Of a stretch of DNA of 64,000 nucleotides, positions 1 through 8,665 are shown piece after piece. The notes under the pieces are model-generated. The model was not told the origin of the DNA and did no database searches. It saw only the letters and a program-made list of their open reading frames with translations. Position 1 is the first letter of the stretch. Each line of letters begins with the position of its first letter. The DNA is from Bacteroidota bacterium. Lineage in GTDB: Bacteria; Bacteroidota; Bacteroidia; Chitinophagales; Saprospiraceae. The stretch covers positions 1-64,000 of the forward strand of contig JAKQHM010000024.1 in the NCBI GenBank assembly GCA_029572935.1, given 5' to 3'. A program made the position numbers and the translations under genes.

Positions 1-465
1 CTGTTGCTGACCACCGGAGAGCTCGAAGGCAGATTTTTTCAGCTTATCCTTAACCTCATCCCAAAGCGCGGCATGTTGTAAAGAACGCTCCACCTGGTCC
101 GAAATAATCTTCTGATCCCTTATCCCATTGACCCGTAGCCCAAAGGCGACGTTTTCAAAAATCGTCTTTGGAAAGGGATTGGGTTTCTGAAACACCATCC
201 CCACATTTCTTCGCAGGTTGTCAATCTGGGATTCTTTTATTTTGTAAATGTTCTTTTGGTCGATCAGGACTTCACCGGTGATCCTGACGTTTTCAATCAG
301 GTCGTTCATCCGATTGAAAAGCCTGAGAAATGTGGATTTTCCACAGCCGGAAGGACCTATGAGCGCACTGACCGATTTTTCGGGCAGGTTCACGCTGATG
401 CCTTTCAGGGCATGAAAATCGCCGTAATGCAGGTGGACATTTCTGGTCTCTACTTTCGAATGCAT
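1..465 (-). CDS. pstB: Phosphate ABC transporter ATP-binding protein PstB (partial)
   Basis: This is the ATPase of the high-affinity phosphate importer PstSCAB, acting on the inner face of the inner membrane. The visible 155 residues hold the Walker A motif GPSGCGKST (about residues 37-45), the Q-loop in VFQKPNPF, and the ABC signature beginning LSGGQQQ exactly at the window edge, so Walker B and the H-loop lie outside. The GPSGCGKST followed by [11 protein letters not shown] is characteristic of PstB. The ATG overlaps the pstA stop codon by one base (TAATG), which implies translational coupling. Reading continues beyond position 1. Identification is secure; only the C-terminal part is missing because of the cut. 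Confidence 0.95.
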   Translation of the reverse strand, partial: MHSKVETRNVHLHYGDFHALKGISVNLPEKSVSALIGPSGCGKSTFLRLFNRMNDLIENVRITGEVLIDQKNIYKIKESQIDNLRRNVGMVFQKPNPFPKTIFENVAFGLRVNGIRDQKIISDQVERSLQHAALWDEVKDKLKKSAFELSGGQQQ

Positions 466-1346
466 TATTTCATTTTTACTTTGCGTGCGAAGTGGTTTCT
501 GAGCAGGTTGGCCAATAGATTGACCAAAAGTACGATAACGACCAAAACCAGAGCGGTACCATAGGCCATGGGCTTGGTTTTTTCTAGATCTGTTCCGCTG
601 GTTGCAATCACATAAAGATGGTAAGGCAATGCCATGCATTGGTCCATAACGGATTGAGGCAGACGCGGTAAAAAGTAAGCAGCAGCGGTAAACAGAATGG
701 GGGCGGTCTCTCCGGAGACCCTTCCTATGCTGAGGATCAGTCCTGTGATCACATTGGGAAAGGCAATGGGCAAAACCACTTTTCGGATGGTGTATAACTT
801 GGAGGCACCCAGGGCATAACTTGCATTGCGGAAGCTATAGTCCACGGATTTCAGACTTTCTTCAGTGGTCCGGATGATGAGAGGCAAACTCAGTAAGGCC
901 AGTGTCAGGGATCCTGCCAATATGGAAGCACCGAAATTAAGCTGGTTTACAAACAAGGCCATACCGAATAATCCGAATACAATGGAAGGTACCCCGGCGA
1001 GATTGTTGGTCATCATTTTGATAAAGCGCTTGACCCTTCCGTTGGCTGAGTATTCATTGACGTAAATTCCGGCCAATACTCCGATGGGGAAAGCCACCAG
1101 CATGCTGTAAAAAATCAGATACATCGTCCCAACCAGCGCAGGCATGATGCCGCCTTCCGTCATTCCCTCTTTGGGTGGAGCTGTCAGGAATTCCCAACTG
1201 ATGGATTCAATTCCCCGGCTGATGATGAAATAGAGAATGATCAGCAACAAGCCTATGATGGTCAAAGACAGGATCCGGGCCGTCCAGAAGAAAAGGATCT
1301 GAGTCCATCTCTTATATGCGTCTGCCTTTTCAGGAAATTGGATCAT
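465..1346 (-). CDS. pstA: Phosphate ABC transporter permease PstA
   Basis: Inner-membrane permease of the phosphate importer, about 293 residues with six predicted membrane segments and a binding-protein-dependent transport domain. The EAA-type loop is seen as [18 protein letters not shown], followed by [15 protein letters not shown], typical of PstA. An upstream in-frame start at 1403 would overlap pstC by 53 bases; the internal ATG at 1346 ([14 protein letters not shown]) lies 4 bases after the pstC stop and is preferred. It sits between pstC and pstB in the standard pstSCAB order, and its stop overlaps the pstB start. Confidence 0.93.
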   Translation of the reverse strand: MIQFPEKADAYKRWTQILFFWTARILSLTIIGLLLIILYFIISRGIESISWEFLTAPPKEGMTEGGIMPALVGTMYLIFYSMLVAFPIGVLAGIYVNEYSANGRVKRFIKMMTNNLAGVPSIVFGLFGMALFVNQLNFGASILAGSLTLALLSLPLIIRTTEESLKSVDYSFRNASYALGASKLYTIRKVVLPIAFPNVITGLILSIGRVSGETAPILFTAAAYFLPRLPQSVMDQCMALPYHLYVIATSGTDLEKTKPMAYGTALVLVVIVLLVNLLANLLRNHFARKVKMK

Positions 1347-1350
1347 AAGC

Positions 1351-2547
1351 TTATTTAGACTTTTTACCTGCTGAAAAGGAATCCACCAGATAATTGGTGA
1401 CAAAGGTGATCAGAAAAAGGATACACCCGAGTGCAAAAAGTGCTTTGAAATGCAATCCACCAAAGGAAGCTTCACCGAGCTCGGCTGCAATGGTAGCCGG
1501 TATGGTACGGATGGGGTGGGTCAGACCGTGAGGCATTACAGCTGCATTTCCGGTGACCATCAGGACTGCCATCGTTTCACCCATCGCTCTTCCGATGCCG
1601 AGTATAATGGCTGCACTGATGCCGGAAGAAGCATAGGGCAGCAATACCCTGACGATGGTTTGCCATTGAGATGCTCCCAGAGCCAGGCTGGCCTGACGAA
1701 CATCAGATGGAATGGTTCGAATGGCGTCTTCGCTGACCGTAATAATCGTAGGCAGGGCCATAATGGCCAGCACGATACTACCCGCCAGGGCGGTTTCTCC
1801 TACGGCTAGTCCCAGACCTTCCTGTATCCAGGGTACAATGACTACCAACCCGAAGAAACCGTATACAACAGATGGAATTCCGGATAACAGTTCTATGAGT
1901 GGTTTCAAAATGTTGCGAATCCTTTTATCTGCGATTTCAGCCAGATAAATGGCTCCGGCAAGTCCAAAAGGCAAAGCCATCAGTATGGCCATGATGCTGA
2001 CCAGCAAAGTGCCCAGGAACAGGGGCAGAGAACCATATACACCTACAGGTTTGGCGGTGGGAAACCACTGCTGACCGGTCAGAAAACTGCTCAGGGTAAT
2101 GGGTTTTGCATTCAGTTTTTTTAGACCGGAAGGATCTGAAAGCGCTGCTTCCAAAACAAATACCAGGGCGCCCGGGATGCTGTCGGTCAACTTGCGTGTG
2201 CAACGGTCCAGGTGCTCCAAATCTTTACCGGTTTCTTCTTCCGAAAAAATCTCAGTGAGGTCATCAAGAGAGAATATTCGGATAGAATCTGATTTTCCGC
2301 CTAATTCTGACCAGAGCTTATATTTTCCGTCAAATAGGTCTTTGATCTGATCTTCTGATAATGTTCCGACAGGATTTTCATCCGAAAGGTAAAGTGCATA
2401 TCCTTCTTCAATAGGGGAATCGCCAATAAAAGAAATCCCTTCTTTGAAAAGGAATAGTATAATCAACACGACCACTAATGAAGTGAAATACCCGCAGGTG
2501 CGTATCAGCACCTCGAAGCCTTTTTCCACTTTCCTGTTCATGATCAT
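1351..2547 (-). CDS. pstC: Phosphate ABC transporter permease PstC with a PstS-like insertion
   Basis: Permease partner of PstA. The core (about residues 165-398) has the normal family features, including an EAA loop around ASLALGASQWQTIVRVLLPYA and IGRAMGETMAVLMV. At 398 residues it is longer than a usual PstC (about 300). The extra length is a hydrophilic stretch of roughly residues 47-150 between the first membrane helix and the permease domain, so it should be periplasmic. That stretch (ENPVGTLSEDQIKDLFDG, then WSELGGKSDSIRIF) resembles part of the PstS encoded next door (KLTREQLEGIFTG, NWSEVGGESMEIVVYS). Start is ATG at 2547 or 2541, 15 bases or so after the pstS stop. See the separate finding on the insertion. 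Confidence 0.93.
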   Translation of the reverse strand: MIMNRKVEKGFEVLIRTCGYFTSLVVVLIILFLFKEGISFIGDSPIEEGYALYLSDENPVGTLSEDQIKDLFDGKYKLWSELGGKSDSIRIFSLDDLTEIFSEEETGKDLEHLDRCTRKLTDSIPGALVFVLEAALSDPSGLKKLNAKPITLSSFLTGQQWFPTAKPVGVYGSLPLFLGTLLVSIMAILMALPFGLAGAIYLAEIADKRIRNILKPLIELLSGIPSVVYGFFGLVVIVPWIQEGLGLAVGETALAGSIVLAIMALPTIITVSEDAIRTIPSDVRQASLALGASQWQTIVRVLLPYASSGISAAIILGIGRAMGETMAVLMVTGNAAVMPHGLTHPIRTIPATIAAELGEASFGGLHFKALFALGCILFLITFVTNYLVDSFSAGKKSK

Positions 2548-2562
2548 ATCGGAACTTATTGC

Positions 2563-3399
2563 TTATTGCACAGGTAGAAAACCGATTTCTTTTACCAGAG
2601 CCTGCCCTTCCGAAGACAGACAAAAATCCAGATAGGGCTTCAGATTATCCTTTTTCGAATTGTCGAAAATATAGTAAAGTGGTCTTGAAATGGGGTAAGT
2701 TTTGTTCATGGCATTTTCAAAGCTGGGCGCATAGAAATTTGCCCCTGAATCATAAGAAACATCCAGAGTACGCACTTCTGGTGTCACATAGGCCATACCA
2801 ATATATCCGATGGCCCCTTTGGTCTGGCTTACCGATTGAACGATGGCTCCGGTGGCAGGCATATTGAGAACTTTGGAGCTGTAGTTTTTCTTGTCCATCA
2901 CGTGCTCCTTGAAAAATTCGTAGGTACCGGAACTGTTTTCTCTGGAATAAACCACAATCTCCATGGATTCTCCTCCCACTTCGGACCAATTGTTGATACT
3001 TCCTGTGAAGATTCCTTCCAGCTGCTCGCGGGTCAGCTTCTGAACTTTGTTTTCCGGGTTTACCACTACGGCCAGGGCGTCAATGCCGATCGTCAAAACT
3101 TCAATGTCTAGTCCTTTTTCCTTCAATTTTATTTTTTCTTCTGCCTTCAGATCGCGGGAAGACATAGCTATATCCGTATTTCCATCCATCAGGGCCGTAA
3201 TGCCGGTCCCACTTCCTCCGCCGACTACTGTGATGGCAGTTTCTTTATGCTGTCCCATAAAAGATTCAGCAGTCTTTTGCGCCAGCGGCAGTACTGTATC
3301 GCTTCCTTTGATAGTCATTGAAGTGCTCTGAGATGATTTTGAACCACCGCAGGAAATCAAGGTCAATGAAAAAACAAGTAACTTCAATATGGTCTTCAT
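2563..3399 (-). CDS. pstS: Phosphate-binding lipoprotein PstS
   Basis: Periplasmic, lipid-anchored phosphate receptor that feeds PstCAB. The chosen start (ATG at 3399) gives MKTILKLLVFSLTLISCGG, a lipoprotein signal with lipobox cysteine at residue 17; the longer frame from 3567 adds a 56-residue non-conserved leader and is rejected. Phosphate-contact segments are visible: KGSDT (31-35), GGGSGTG (60-66), SSRD (80-83) and SRENSSGTYEFF (152-163). The mature size (about 260 residues) is normal for PstS-like binding proteins. First gene of the pst operon; a TAnnTTTG box lies about 130 bases upstream. Confidence 0.94.
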   Translation of the reverse strand: MKTILKLLVFSLTLISCGGSKSSQSTSMTIKGSDTVLPLAQKTAESFMGQHKETAITVVGGGSGTGITALMDGNTDIAMSSRDLKAEEKIKLKEKGLDIEVLTIGIDALAVVVNPENKVQKLTREQLEGIFTGSINNWSEVGGESMEIVVYSRENSSGTYEFFKEHVMDKKNYSSKVLNMPATGAIVQSVSQTKGAIGYIGMAYVTPEVRTLDVSYDSGANFYAPSFENAMNKTYPISRPLYYIFDNSKKDNLKPYLDFCLSSEGQALVKEIGFLPVQ

Positions 3400-3529
3400 T
3401 TCTTTTAAAATTTTTAACTTGGGAAAGAGGTGCCGTAAAAGAAAGGGGGGTTGTGGTTTGGTAAATTCTTGAGAATCAATATGCTGAATGTTGGTTTTTA
3501 TTGCCACAAGCGGCGCCTCTGATTTCGGG

Positions 3530-3537
3530 CAAAGGTA
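3530..3537 (-). promoter_or_regulatory. Candidate -7 promoter box upstream of pstS
   Basis: On the minus strand the sequence reads TACCTTTG, an exact match to the Bacteroidota housekeeping -7 consensus TAnnTTTG. No TTG is found at the usual 17-23 base distance upstream, so only half of the consensus is met. It would leave a leader of about 125 bases before the pstS ATG. Phosphate-dependent regulation is expected from the operon but no operator could be recognised. Confidence 0.4.
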
Positions 3538-3629
3538 ATTTTTTACCATAAGTCGTAAAGCTATCAACTATTACGAAATTATTAAATCTCAATTTTTTAA
3601 AAAGCAATTGCCTGGTGTATTTCTGCGGG

Positions 3630-4229
3630 TTAAAATGGCAGCTTGTCGATGAGAATTCCAAAGCCCAGGCCCATAATGGCTCCATAATAATGGGCTTCGT
3701 GATCGATACCGTCGTGGGTGTTTCGGGCGGCCCACCAGGAATAGGCCAGATAGAGGATGCCCATCAGGATGGCCGGAATGGGTACAATGCCATAAAAATA
3801 CAGAGTGGTCAATGGAAAGTGGTAAATGTAAATGAACAAGACACCCGAAATGGCACCCGAAGCGCCAATACTTGCATAGGAGGGGTTGTTGCGATGTCGG
3901 AAATAAGTAGGCAGACAACTCAGGATCAGGATCAGGAGGTATACACTCAGGAAAATGCTCCCTCCAGGTACCGAACCGAAGCGGGAGATGTATAAATTTT
4001 CAATTACACTGCCAAATTGATAGAGGACGAAGGCATTGAGTATGAGATGCAGGTAATTTCCATGAACGAATCCACAGCTCATCCAGCGGTAGAAGGAATG
4101 ATCCCGGGACTCCTGATAGGGATAATGTCGCATGGCTTCGATGATGGAATATTTGTTGAAGGCAGACAAGGAAATGCCTGTGATCAGGATCAGGAGCCCC
4201 CAGGTGACATAGGCTATGGAATCAATCAT
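3630..4229 (-). CDS. Rhomboid family intramembrane serine protease
   Basis: A 199-residue membrane protein with about six hydrophobic helices. It has the rhomboid signature: catalytic serine in GASG (S124), catalytic histidine H180 in the last helix within IDHEAHYYGA, and the HGNYLHLILN motif (H56-N65) that forms the oxyanion region. These enzymes cut transmembrane substrates inside the bilayer; the substrate here is unknown. Its start overlaps the end of rlmH by 8 bases, and it is the last gene of the SWIM-GH13-rlmH-rhomboid operon. Confidence 0.88.
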   Translation of the reverse strand: MIDSIAYVTWGLLILITGISLSAFNKYSIIEAMRHYPYQESRDHSFYRWMSCGFVHGNYLHLILNAFVLYQFGSVIENLYISRFGSVPGGSIFLSVYLLILILSCLPTYFRHRNNPSYASIGASGAISGVLFIYIYHFPLTTLYFYGIVPIPAILMGILYLAYSWWAARNTHDGIDHEAHYYGAIMGLGFGILIDKLPF

Positions 4230-4689
4230 GGTGGTAGGGAATTTTTTTGATGATGGTATAAGCCCGGTATAGTTGTTCAGTAAAGATCAATCTGAATAAT
4301 TGATGGGAAAAAGTCATCCTGGAGAAGGAGATGGTTTTTTGACATTTTTTCTTGAAAGCATCTGAAAAACCATATGCTCCACCGATGATGAAGACCATTT
4401 TACCCCGGTGATTATTTTGGTTTTGCTCAATGTAGAATGCCAGTTCCTGCGAACTCATTTTATCGCCATTTTCATCGCAGAGAATGATCAGATCGTCCGG
4501 TTTTATTTGTTTGGCAAATCGTTCTTCTTCCTCAGCCTGAAGCTGTGCAGGGTCTTTGACAGACTTGACGGACTGAAATTCGACAATGCGAAATTTAGTC
4601 AGATGGGATAACCTTTTCTCGTAATCCGAAATCCCATCCTTCAAATAGGGAAAAGCCGTTTTCCCAATCCACCAGAGCTGGATCTCCAC
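4222..4689 (-). CDS. rlmH: 23S rRNA (pseudouridine1915-N3)-methyltransferase RlmH
   Basis: A 155-residue SPOUT-class methyltransferase that methylates pseudouridine 1915 in helix 69 of 23S rRNA using S-adenosylmethionine. The length and the knot motif IIGGAYGFSDAFKKK (about residues 100-115) together with the C-terminal FSHQLFRLIFTEQLYRAYTI are diagnostic. The start ATG at 4689 gives MEIQLWWIGKT, the standard N-terminus. It lies 6 bases after the GH13-like gene and overlaps the rhomboid gene by 8 bases. Confidence 0.96.
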   Translation of the reverse strand: MEIQLWWIGKTAFPYLKDGISDYEKRLSHLTKFRIVEFQSVKSVKDPAQLQAEEEERFAKQIKPDDLIILCDENGDKMSSQELAFYIEQNQNNHRGKMVFIIGGAYGFSDAFKKKCQKTISFSRMTFSHQLFRLIFTEQLYRAYTIIKKIPYHHD

Positions 4690-4695
4690 ACTGTC

Positions 4696-6015
4696 TTATT
4701 TGATGTTGGTCAGCATCAGATATTGATATGGACCCAATGTGTAAAGCATTCCGGGCTCAAAGCTTACCAGTGCGCGGGTAAAAAATTCGGTATAAAAACG
4801 GAAATCTTTATTGATAGTGTACTGAGCTTTCTCTCCAGACAAATTCGCCATCAAAACAATGGAGGCATTTCCAGATTTACGCTCGAATACCAAAACGTTT
4901 TCGGAGCTGGAAACGATCTCAGGAATGCTTTCGTCGGTAGAGTAGAGGGCGGGATTTTCACGACGATGGATGTTGAGCGCCCGATAAAGGTCGCGATTGT
5001 AATTGTAATTATGAGTCAGGGCGGCTTTCGTGAAGCTATTGATTCCGTCAAACATAGGCTCTTCCTGACCGTTGAGTACCCATGGAATTCCTCCCAGCAG
5101 ATAGGTCATGACAGCTGCTTCTTTGTAGCAATCCTGGCACCTCTTGTATTCGGATCCCATGGTGTGGTTTGTTACAGCGGACTGGTTGTACATTATGCTG
5201 GAGCTTTTGATCCTGGAGGCTTTGTTTGCCTCTATGATTTTTTTGAAATCTGCTACCAGGGCTGTACCCTGGGCCATCTTCTGGAAGAGATCGAATAATT
5301 CTTCATTGAAATAACTATCCACAATCCCCTGGTCAGCCAGATCGGGAACATGGGCTGAACTGATGAGCAATTTCCCACGGTTGTGCACTTTTTCTCCGAT
5401 TTCGGCCCACATATCCTTTGGAATGTCTTTTCCATTGACAATCACGATGCCATCCCAGTTGTATTTTTTGGCCCAGTGGTCAACGGTTTTCAGCAATTGT
5501 TTCCGCACGGAATTATTCTGCAGGTTTAGTCTGACAAAATCCTGATTGGACTTCCCATTCACCTGTTCTTCGGAAGAAAGGTAGTAGTCCGGATGCTCCT
5601 TTCTCCAGGGATGCGACGGTCCCGTGTAACTCAGGTTCAGTTCAAGGAATACGCGGATCTTGAACTGATGGCAGGAATCAATAAAGTTTCTGACTGTTTT
5701 TTCGTCAGCAACCGCCGTATCCAGGGCTTTTAGGTCGATCGAAGCATAGGGGTCTCCGGCATTGTGGTTGTTCCCTCCATCTTCGGTTGGGGACAATGGC
5801 AAAAGGGCGACCGCTGTGATGAATTGTGAACGGATACGTTTGAGGTCTTTCAGGACGCCATCCAGATTGTGGGTCTCAGAATAGTTTTTTGGCATGATCT
5901 CGTAAATATTCAGGGTCTTATGCCAATCGCGAAAGGCTTCCGGATCGGGCCTGCCTGATTGACAGGAAGAAATAATGAGGCTGATCAGGATCAGGCCGCG
6001 AAAAATTGAATTCAT
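4696..6015 (-). CDS. GH13 (alpha-amylase family)-like lipoprotein, probably catalytically inactive
   Basis: A 439-residue protein with a lipoprotein signal (lipobox ISSC, C18) followed by a GH13-type (beta/alpha)8 barrel and a short C-terminal beta domain. Overall similarity is clear (IYEIMPKNYSETHNLDGVLKD, then HPWRKEHPDYYL, then GGIPWVLNGQEEPMF). The four catalytic regions are altered: region I reads LELNLSY in place of DxxxNH (124-130), region II DGIVIVNG in place of GFRxD (188-195), region III LLISSAH with no glutamate (216-222), and region IV TNHT in place of NHD (282-285). Nucleophile, acid/base and stabilising aspartate all appear to be missing, so a carbohydrate-binding or scaffold role is inferred. 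Start overlaps the SWIM gene stop (ATGA). Confidence 0.8.
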   Translation of the reverse strand: MNSIFRGLILISLIISSCQSGRPDPEAFRDWHKTLNIYEIMPKNYSETHNLDGVLKDLKRIRSQFITAVALLPLSPTEDGGNNHNAGDPYASIDLKALDTAVADEKTVRNFIDSCHQFKIRVFLELNLSYTGPSHPWRKEHPDYYLSSEEQVNGKSNQDFVRLNLQNNSVRKQLLKTVDHWAKKYNWDGIVIVNGKDIPKDMWAEIGEKVHNRGKLLISSAHVPDLADQGIVDSYFNEELFDLFQKMAQGTALVADFKKIIEANKASRIKSSSIMYNQSAVTNHTMGSEYKRCQDCYKEAAVMTYLLGGIPWVLNGQEEPMFDGINSFTKAALTHNYNYNRDLYRALNIHRRENPALYSTDESIPEIVSSSENVLVFERKSGNASIVLMANLSGEKAQYTINKDFRFYTEFFTRALVSFEPGMLYTLGPYQYLMLTNIK

Positions 6016-7697
6016 ATGATGGAATTTAAGTTTTTTTTCTGTTCGCTGAACAGGGATATCCTGTCAGGGTAGAGTTGCTCGAGAGCGAGTGCGTACCGGT
6101 TTTCCAGCTCCCGCGAAACCTCTCGCCTCAAATGGTTTTTGATTTGTTGTACGTAGTCGAATGCTTTGGTCCCTCCGTGTTCGTCCAAAAAAGCACGGGT
6201 ATGTTTGAGATGTAGCTGCAGTATCCGGTCAGGAAAATGTTCTGCCAGAACGGCATCGTACTTGAGTAGAACAGCCACTTCCTTTTCTTTCTCAATTTCT
6301 TCGCAAAGACGTTCCCAGGCTTTTAGGATAGTCAGGGTTTCGAGTAAAAAATCCGCTTTGCCACTTTGTTTTTTTCGGATTTCGGAGACCAGGTCATTGA
6401 TTTCTGATTCGCTGGCCGGGTAAGCCTCATGCCAGATACGTACAAAACGCAGATCCCCCAGCTCGATCGCATATTTTCTGGACCATTGCTGGATCTGGGC
6501 TTTGTTTTGATGTAGTATGAGATGCTCCAGGTGCAACAGGGCAGTGGCGAGCCGGATCTCATGATGCTGTGCAAAACGGGAAAGACACTTGAGGATGGCC
6601 AGTGCCTTTTCATCAAAAACCAGACCCGAAAGCCCATGGACAAAATTGAGCAAATCCCCCAGGGGTATCCGCTTGTCTATCTGATTTTTTTTGATCCAAT
6701 TTTCCCAGGGACCGGAATCGTATTGATCGTACAGAAATCCGAGGGTTTCAGAGGGAGCACAGAAGAACTCCTCCCGCTCCATGATCTCGCACAGGGATTG
6801 CTTTTCAAATTCTTTGAGGGCCTGCTTTTTTTCCGGAAACAGATAAATGCAAACGAGCAGGTTGTCCTGGCGATGGAGGATCCAGGTTTTGTGCGTCATC
6901 AAAAGTTCGCTGACCCTTTCAAACAGGTACTGGCGCATGTCCGGGGCCTTGGCAGTTTTGATGGTCTGAGCCAGGGTTTGAGTGAGCTGGATCATCCGCG
7001 CAGAGAGTTTCTCCGTATTCATGGATTGAAACATGTCGAGCCACTGGTAGGACTCTGCCAAAAGGGCCAGGATCATTTCGGCGGGCTCTAGGATCTCTCC
7101 CCTGAGCATCTGAAAAATGGCTTTTTCATGCAGTCGCTCCAGCAATTGTAGTCTAAGGCGAAGGTCCTTGATCGTGATGCCGGAAGACTTGCTCCTCGGT
7201 TCCGGCCGGAAAGCCTTCAAGGCCTCCCGGTAAAATTCATAACTGCCTTTATCAGGGTCCCTTGCTGGCATCAGGATCTGTGCCCAGCGATAGAGATCGG
7301 GATAGAGAGTCAGTGCCAGATCGGCAAAACCTGCCAGTTCTTCTGTCGATTTCTGCTGTAGTTCATCGCGCGTGGATTTGCGGACAGCCCGGGTCTGGTT
7401 TTGGACAGACAGTGCTCTGGTCCTCTCGTGCTGGTGCCAATAAGCCAAAGCCCAGGCATGAATGCAGGGCGATTGCGCGGAATGGCAGCCACAGGCACAG
7501 GTTATGGCATTGACCTGGTTGGCTCCGTAACGCATCCGGCATTCCAGCAGATTTTCATCCCATTTGAGCATATAGGTCCATTCCGAAAGGGCAGTCTGGC
7601 TGGCTTTCTTCACCTGACCGGAATGGCAGGCCTGAATGACCAGATCCAGCTTGTCTGCCGGGAGAAGGTACTCTATACTGTCTAAGATGATTTTCAA
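6012..7697 (-). CDS. SWIM zinc-finger protein
   Basis: A 561-residue, largely alpha-helical cytoplasmic protein. Near the N-terminus it has the SWIM zinc-binding pattern CxC...CxH: C67, C69, C78, H80 in CACGCHSAQSPCIH. SWIM domains bind nucleic acid or protein and in this phylum are often found on or beside SNF2-type helicases, but no helicase is encoded here. The remainder (residues 90-561) has no motif I recognise. The start codon is a TTG at 7697; no ATG or GTG lies close by in frame. First gene of a four-gene operon, joined to the GH13-like gene by a 4-base ATGA overlap. Confidence 0.75.
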   Translation of the reverse strand: MKIILDSIEYLLPADKLDLVIQACHSGQVKKASQTALSEWTYMLKWDENLLECRMRYGANQVNAITCACGCHSAQSPCIHAWALAYWHQHERTRALSVQNQTRAVRKSTRDELQQKSTEELAGFADLALTLYPDLYRWAQILMPARDPDKGSYEFYREALKAFRPEPRSKSSGITIKDLRLRLQLLERLHEKAIFQMLRGEILEPAEMILALLAESYQWLDMFQSMNTEKLSARMIQLTQTLAQTIKTAKAPDMRQYLFERVSELLMTHKTWILHRQDNLLVCIYLFPEKKQALKEFEKQSLCEIMEREEFFCAPSETLGFLYDQYDSGPWENWIKKNQIDKRIPLGDLLNFVHGLSGLVFDEKALAILKCLSRFAQHHEIRLATALLHLEHLILHQNKAQIQQWSRKYAIELGDLRFVRIWHEAYPASESEINDLVSEIRKKQSGKADFLLETLTILKAWERLCEEIEKEKEVAVLLKYDAVLAEHFPDRILQLHLKHTRAFLDEHGGTKAFDYVQQIKNHLRREVSRELENRYALALEQLYPDRISLFSEQKKNLNSII

Positions 7698-7760
7698 ATC
7701 GAAAAAAAATGAGGATCGGATACAAATAAAACCCGAAATTTAGGGATAAATTGGCAATCG

Positions 7761-8258
7761 GTGGCTTTGAAAAAAGTATTCCTCATCAGACACGCAAAAT
7801 CAAGCTGGGATCATCCGGAGTTGACAGATATGGAAAGACCCCTCAACAGCAGAGGTCAAAGGGATGCTCCGCAGATGGCTGCAGCCCTGGCCAATATGGA
7901 TCCGGGATTAACAGAATTCATCAGCAGTCCGGCTCTGCGTGCGATCAGTACGGCACGCCTGTTTAAAGACAGGATAGAGGGGGCCTTAAAGGATATCCGG
8001 ATTGAGACCAATCTCTACTTGGGCAACGAGGATGATTATCTGGAAATAATGCAGTCCACTGCTCCGGAAGCACAATCGGTGGCAGTCTTTGGTCATAATC
8101 CCATCATAGAATATTTTGCTTATCGGTCCATCAAGGGCTTCAGCGATTCAATCCCCACCTGCGGCATTCTGGTTTATGAAGCCGATATAAACGATTGGGT
8201 AGACCTGGATTGGAACAAATTAAAGCTGATCCGTATTTTGAATCCCAAGTCCATTTGA
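7761..8258 (+). CDS. SixA-like histidine phosphatase
   Basis: A 165-residue histidine phosphatase of the phosphoglycerate-mutase superfamily, SixA branch. The phosphohistidine motif is LIRHAKSSW (R10-H11), and a second histidine is in VFGHNPIIE (about residue 112); SSPALRAISTARLF matches the family's middle motif. In enterobacteria SixA dephosphorylates histidine phosphotransfer proteins; here the substrate is unknown. Start is GTG at 7761 (a TTG two codons later is an alternative). It ends one base before the DUF4296 lipoprotein, so the two are co-transcribed. Confidence 0.88.
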   Translation: MALKKVFLIRHAKSSWDHPELTDMERPLNSRGQRDAPQMAAALANMDPGLTEFISSPALRAISTARLFKDRIEGALKDIRIETNLYLGNEDDYLEIMQSTAPEAQSVAVFGHNPIIEYFAYRSIKGFSDSIPTCGILVYEADINDWVDLDWNKLKLIRILNPKSI

Positions 8259-8259
8259 A

Positions 8260-8604
8260 ATGAAAAAAAGTTGTCGTCTGATCTCTCTCATCATTTTGAT
8301 CTCATGCGGGGTGGAGCAAAAAAGACCAATTCTGAGTACGGATCAAATGGCAGGAATTCTGGCAGATTTATACTACCTGGAAGCTGCGGTGGAACCCCTT
8401 AGTCTGCATATCCGGGATAGTGTACTCCAGGCCGGTCGCTATGAGATTCTGGCCAGACATGGTGTCAACGACACGGTATTTGAGCAATCCGGGGCCTATT
8501 TTAAATCCCACAGCAGGGATATGAAGGAAATCGAGGACAAAGTGGTCAGAATCCTGGAGGAAAAGGAGAATAAACAGGCCATTCCGCAGGATGCAGACAA
8601 TTAA
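8260..8604 (+). CDS. DUF4296 lipoprotein
   Basis: A 114-residue protein with a lipoprotein signal (LIILISCG, C16) and a helical domain matching DUF4296, a Bacteroidota-specific family of unknown function. The recognised part is MAGILADLYYLEAAV in the first helix and the region around LARHGVNDTVFEQSGAYF. Probably anchored in a membrane facing the periplasm. It starts 1 base after the SixA-like gene stop. Confidence 0.75.
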   Translation: MKKSCRLISLIILISCGVEQKRPILSTDQMAGILADLYYLEAAVEPLSLHIRDSVLQAGRYEILARHGVNDTVFEQSGAYFKSHSRDMKEIEDKVVRILEEKENKQAIPQDADN

Positions 8605-8649
8605 TGATTTAGTAATGAAACCATACTGAAGTTGCCTTGTAAATTGGCT

Positions 8650-8657
8650 TAATTTTG
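8650..8657 (+). promoter_or_regulatory. Candidate -7 promoter box before the response regulator
   Basis: TAATTTTG matches the Bacteroidota -7 consensus TAnnTTTG exactly. A TTG at 8632-8634 lies 15 bases upstream, slightly closer than the usual spacing. The predicted transcription start would fall only a few bases before the ATG at 8666, so the message may be nearly leaderless. Confidence 0.4.
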
Positions 8658-8665
8658 CGGCACTG

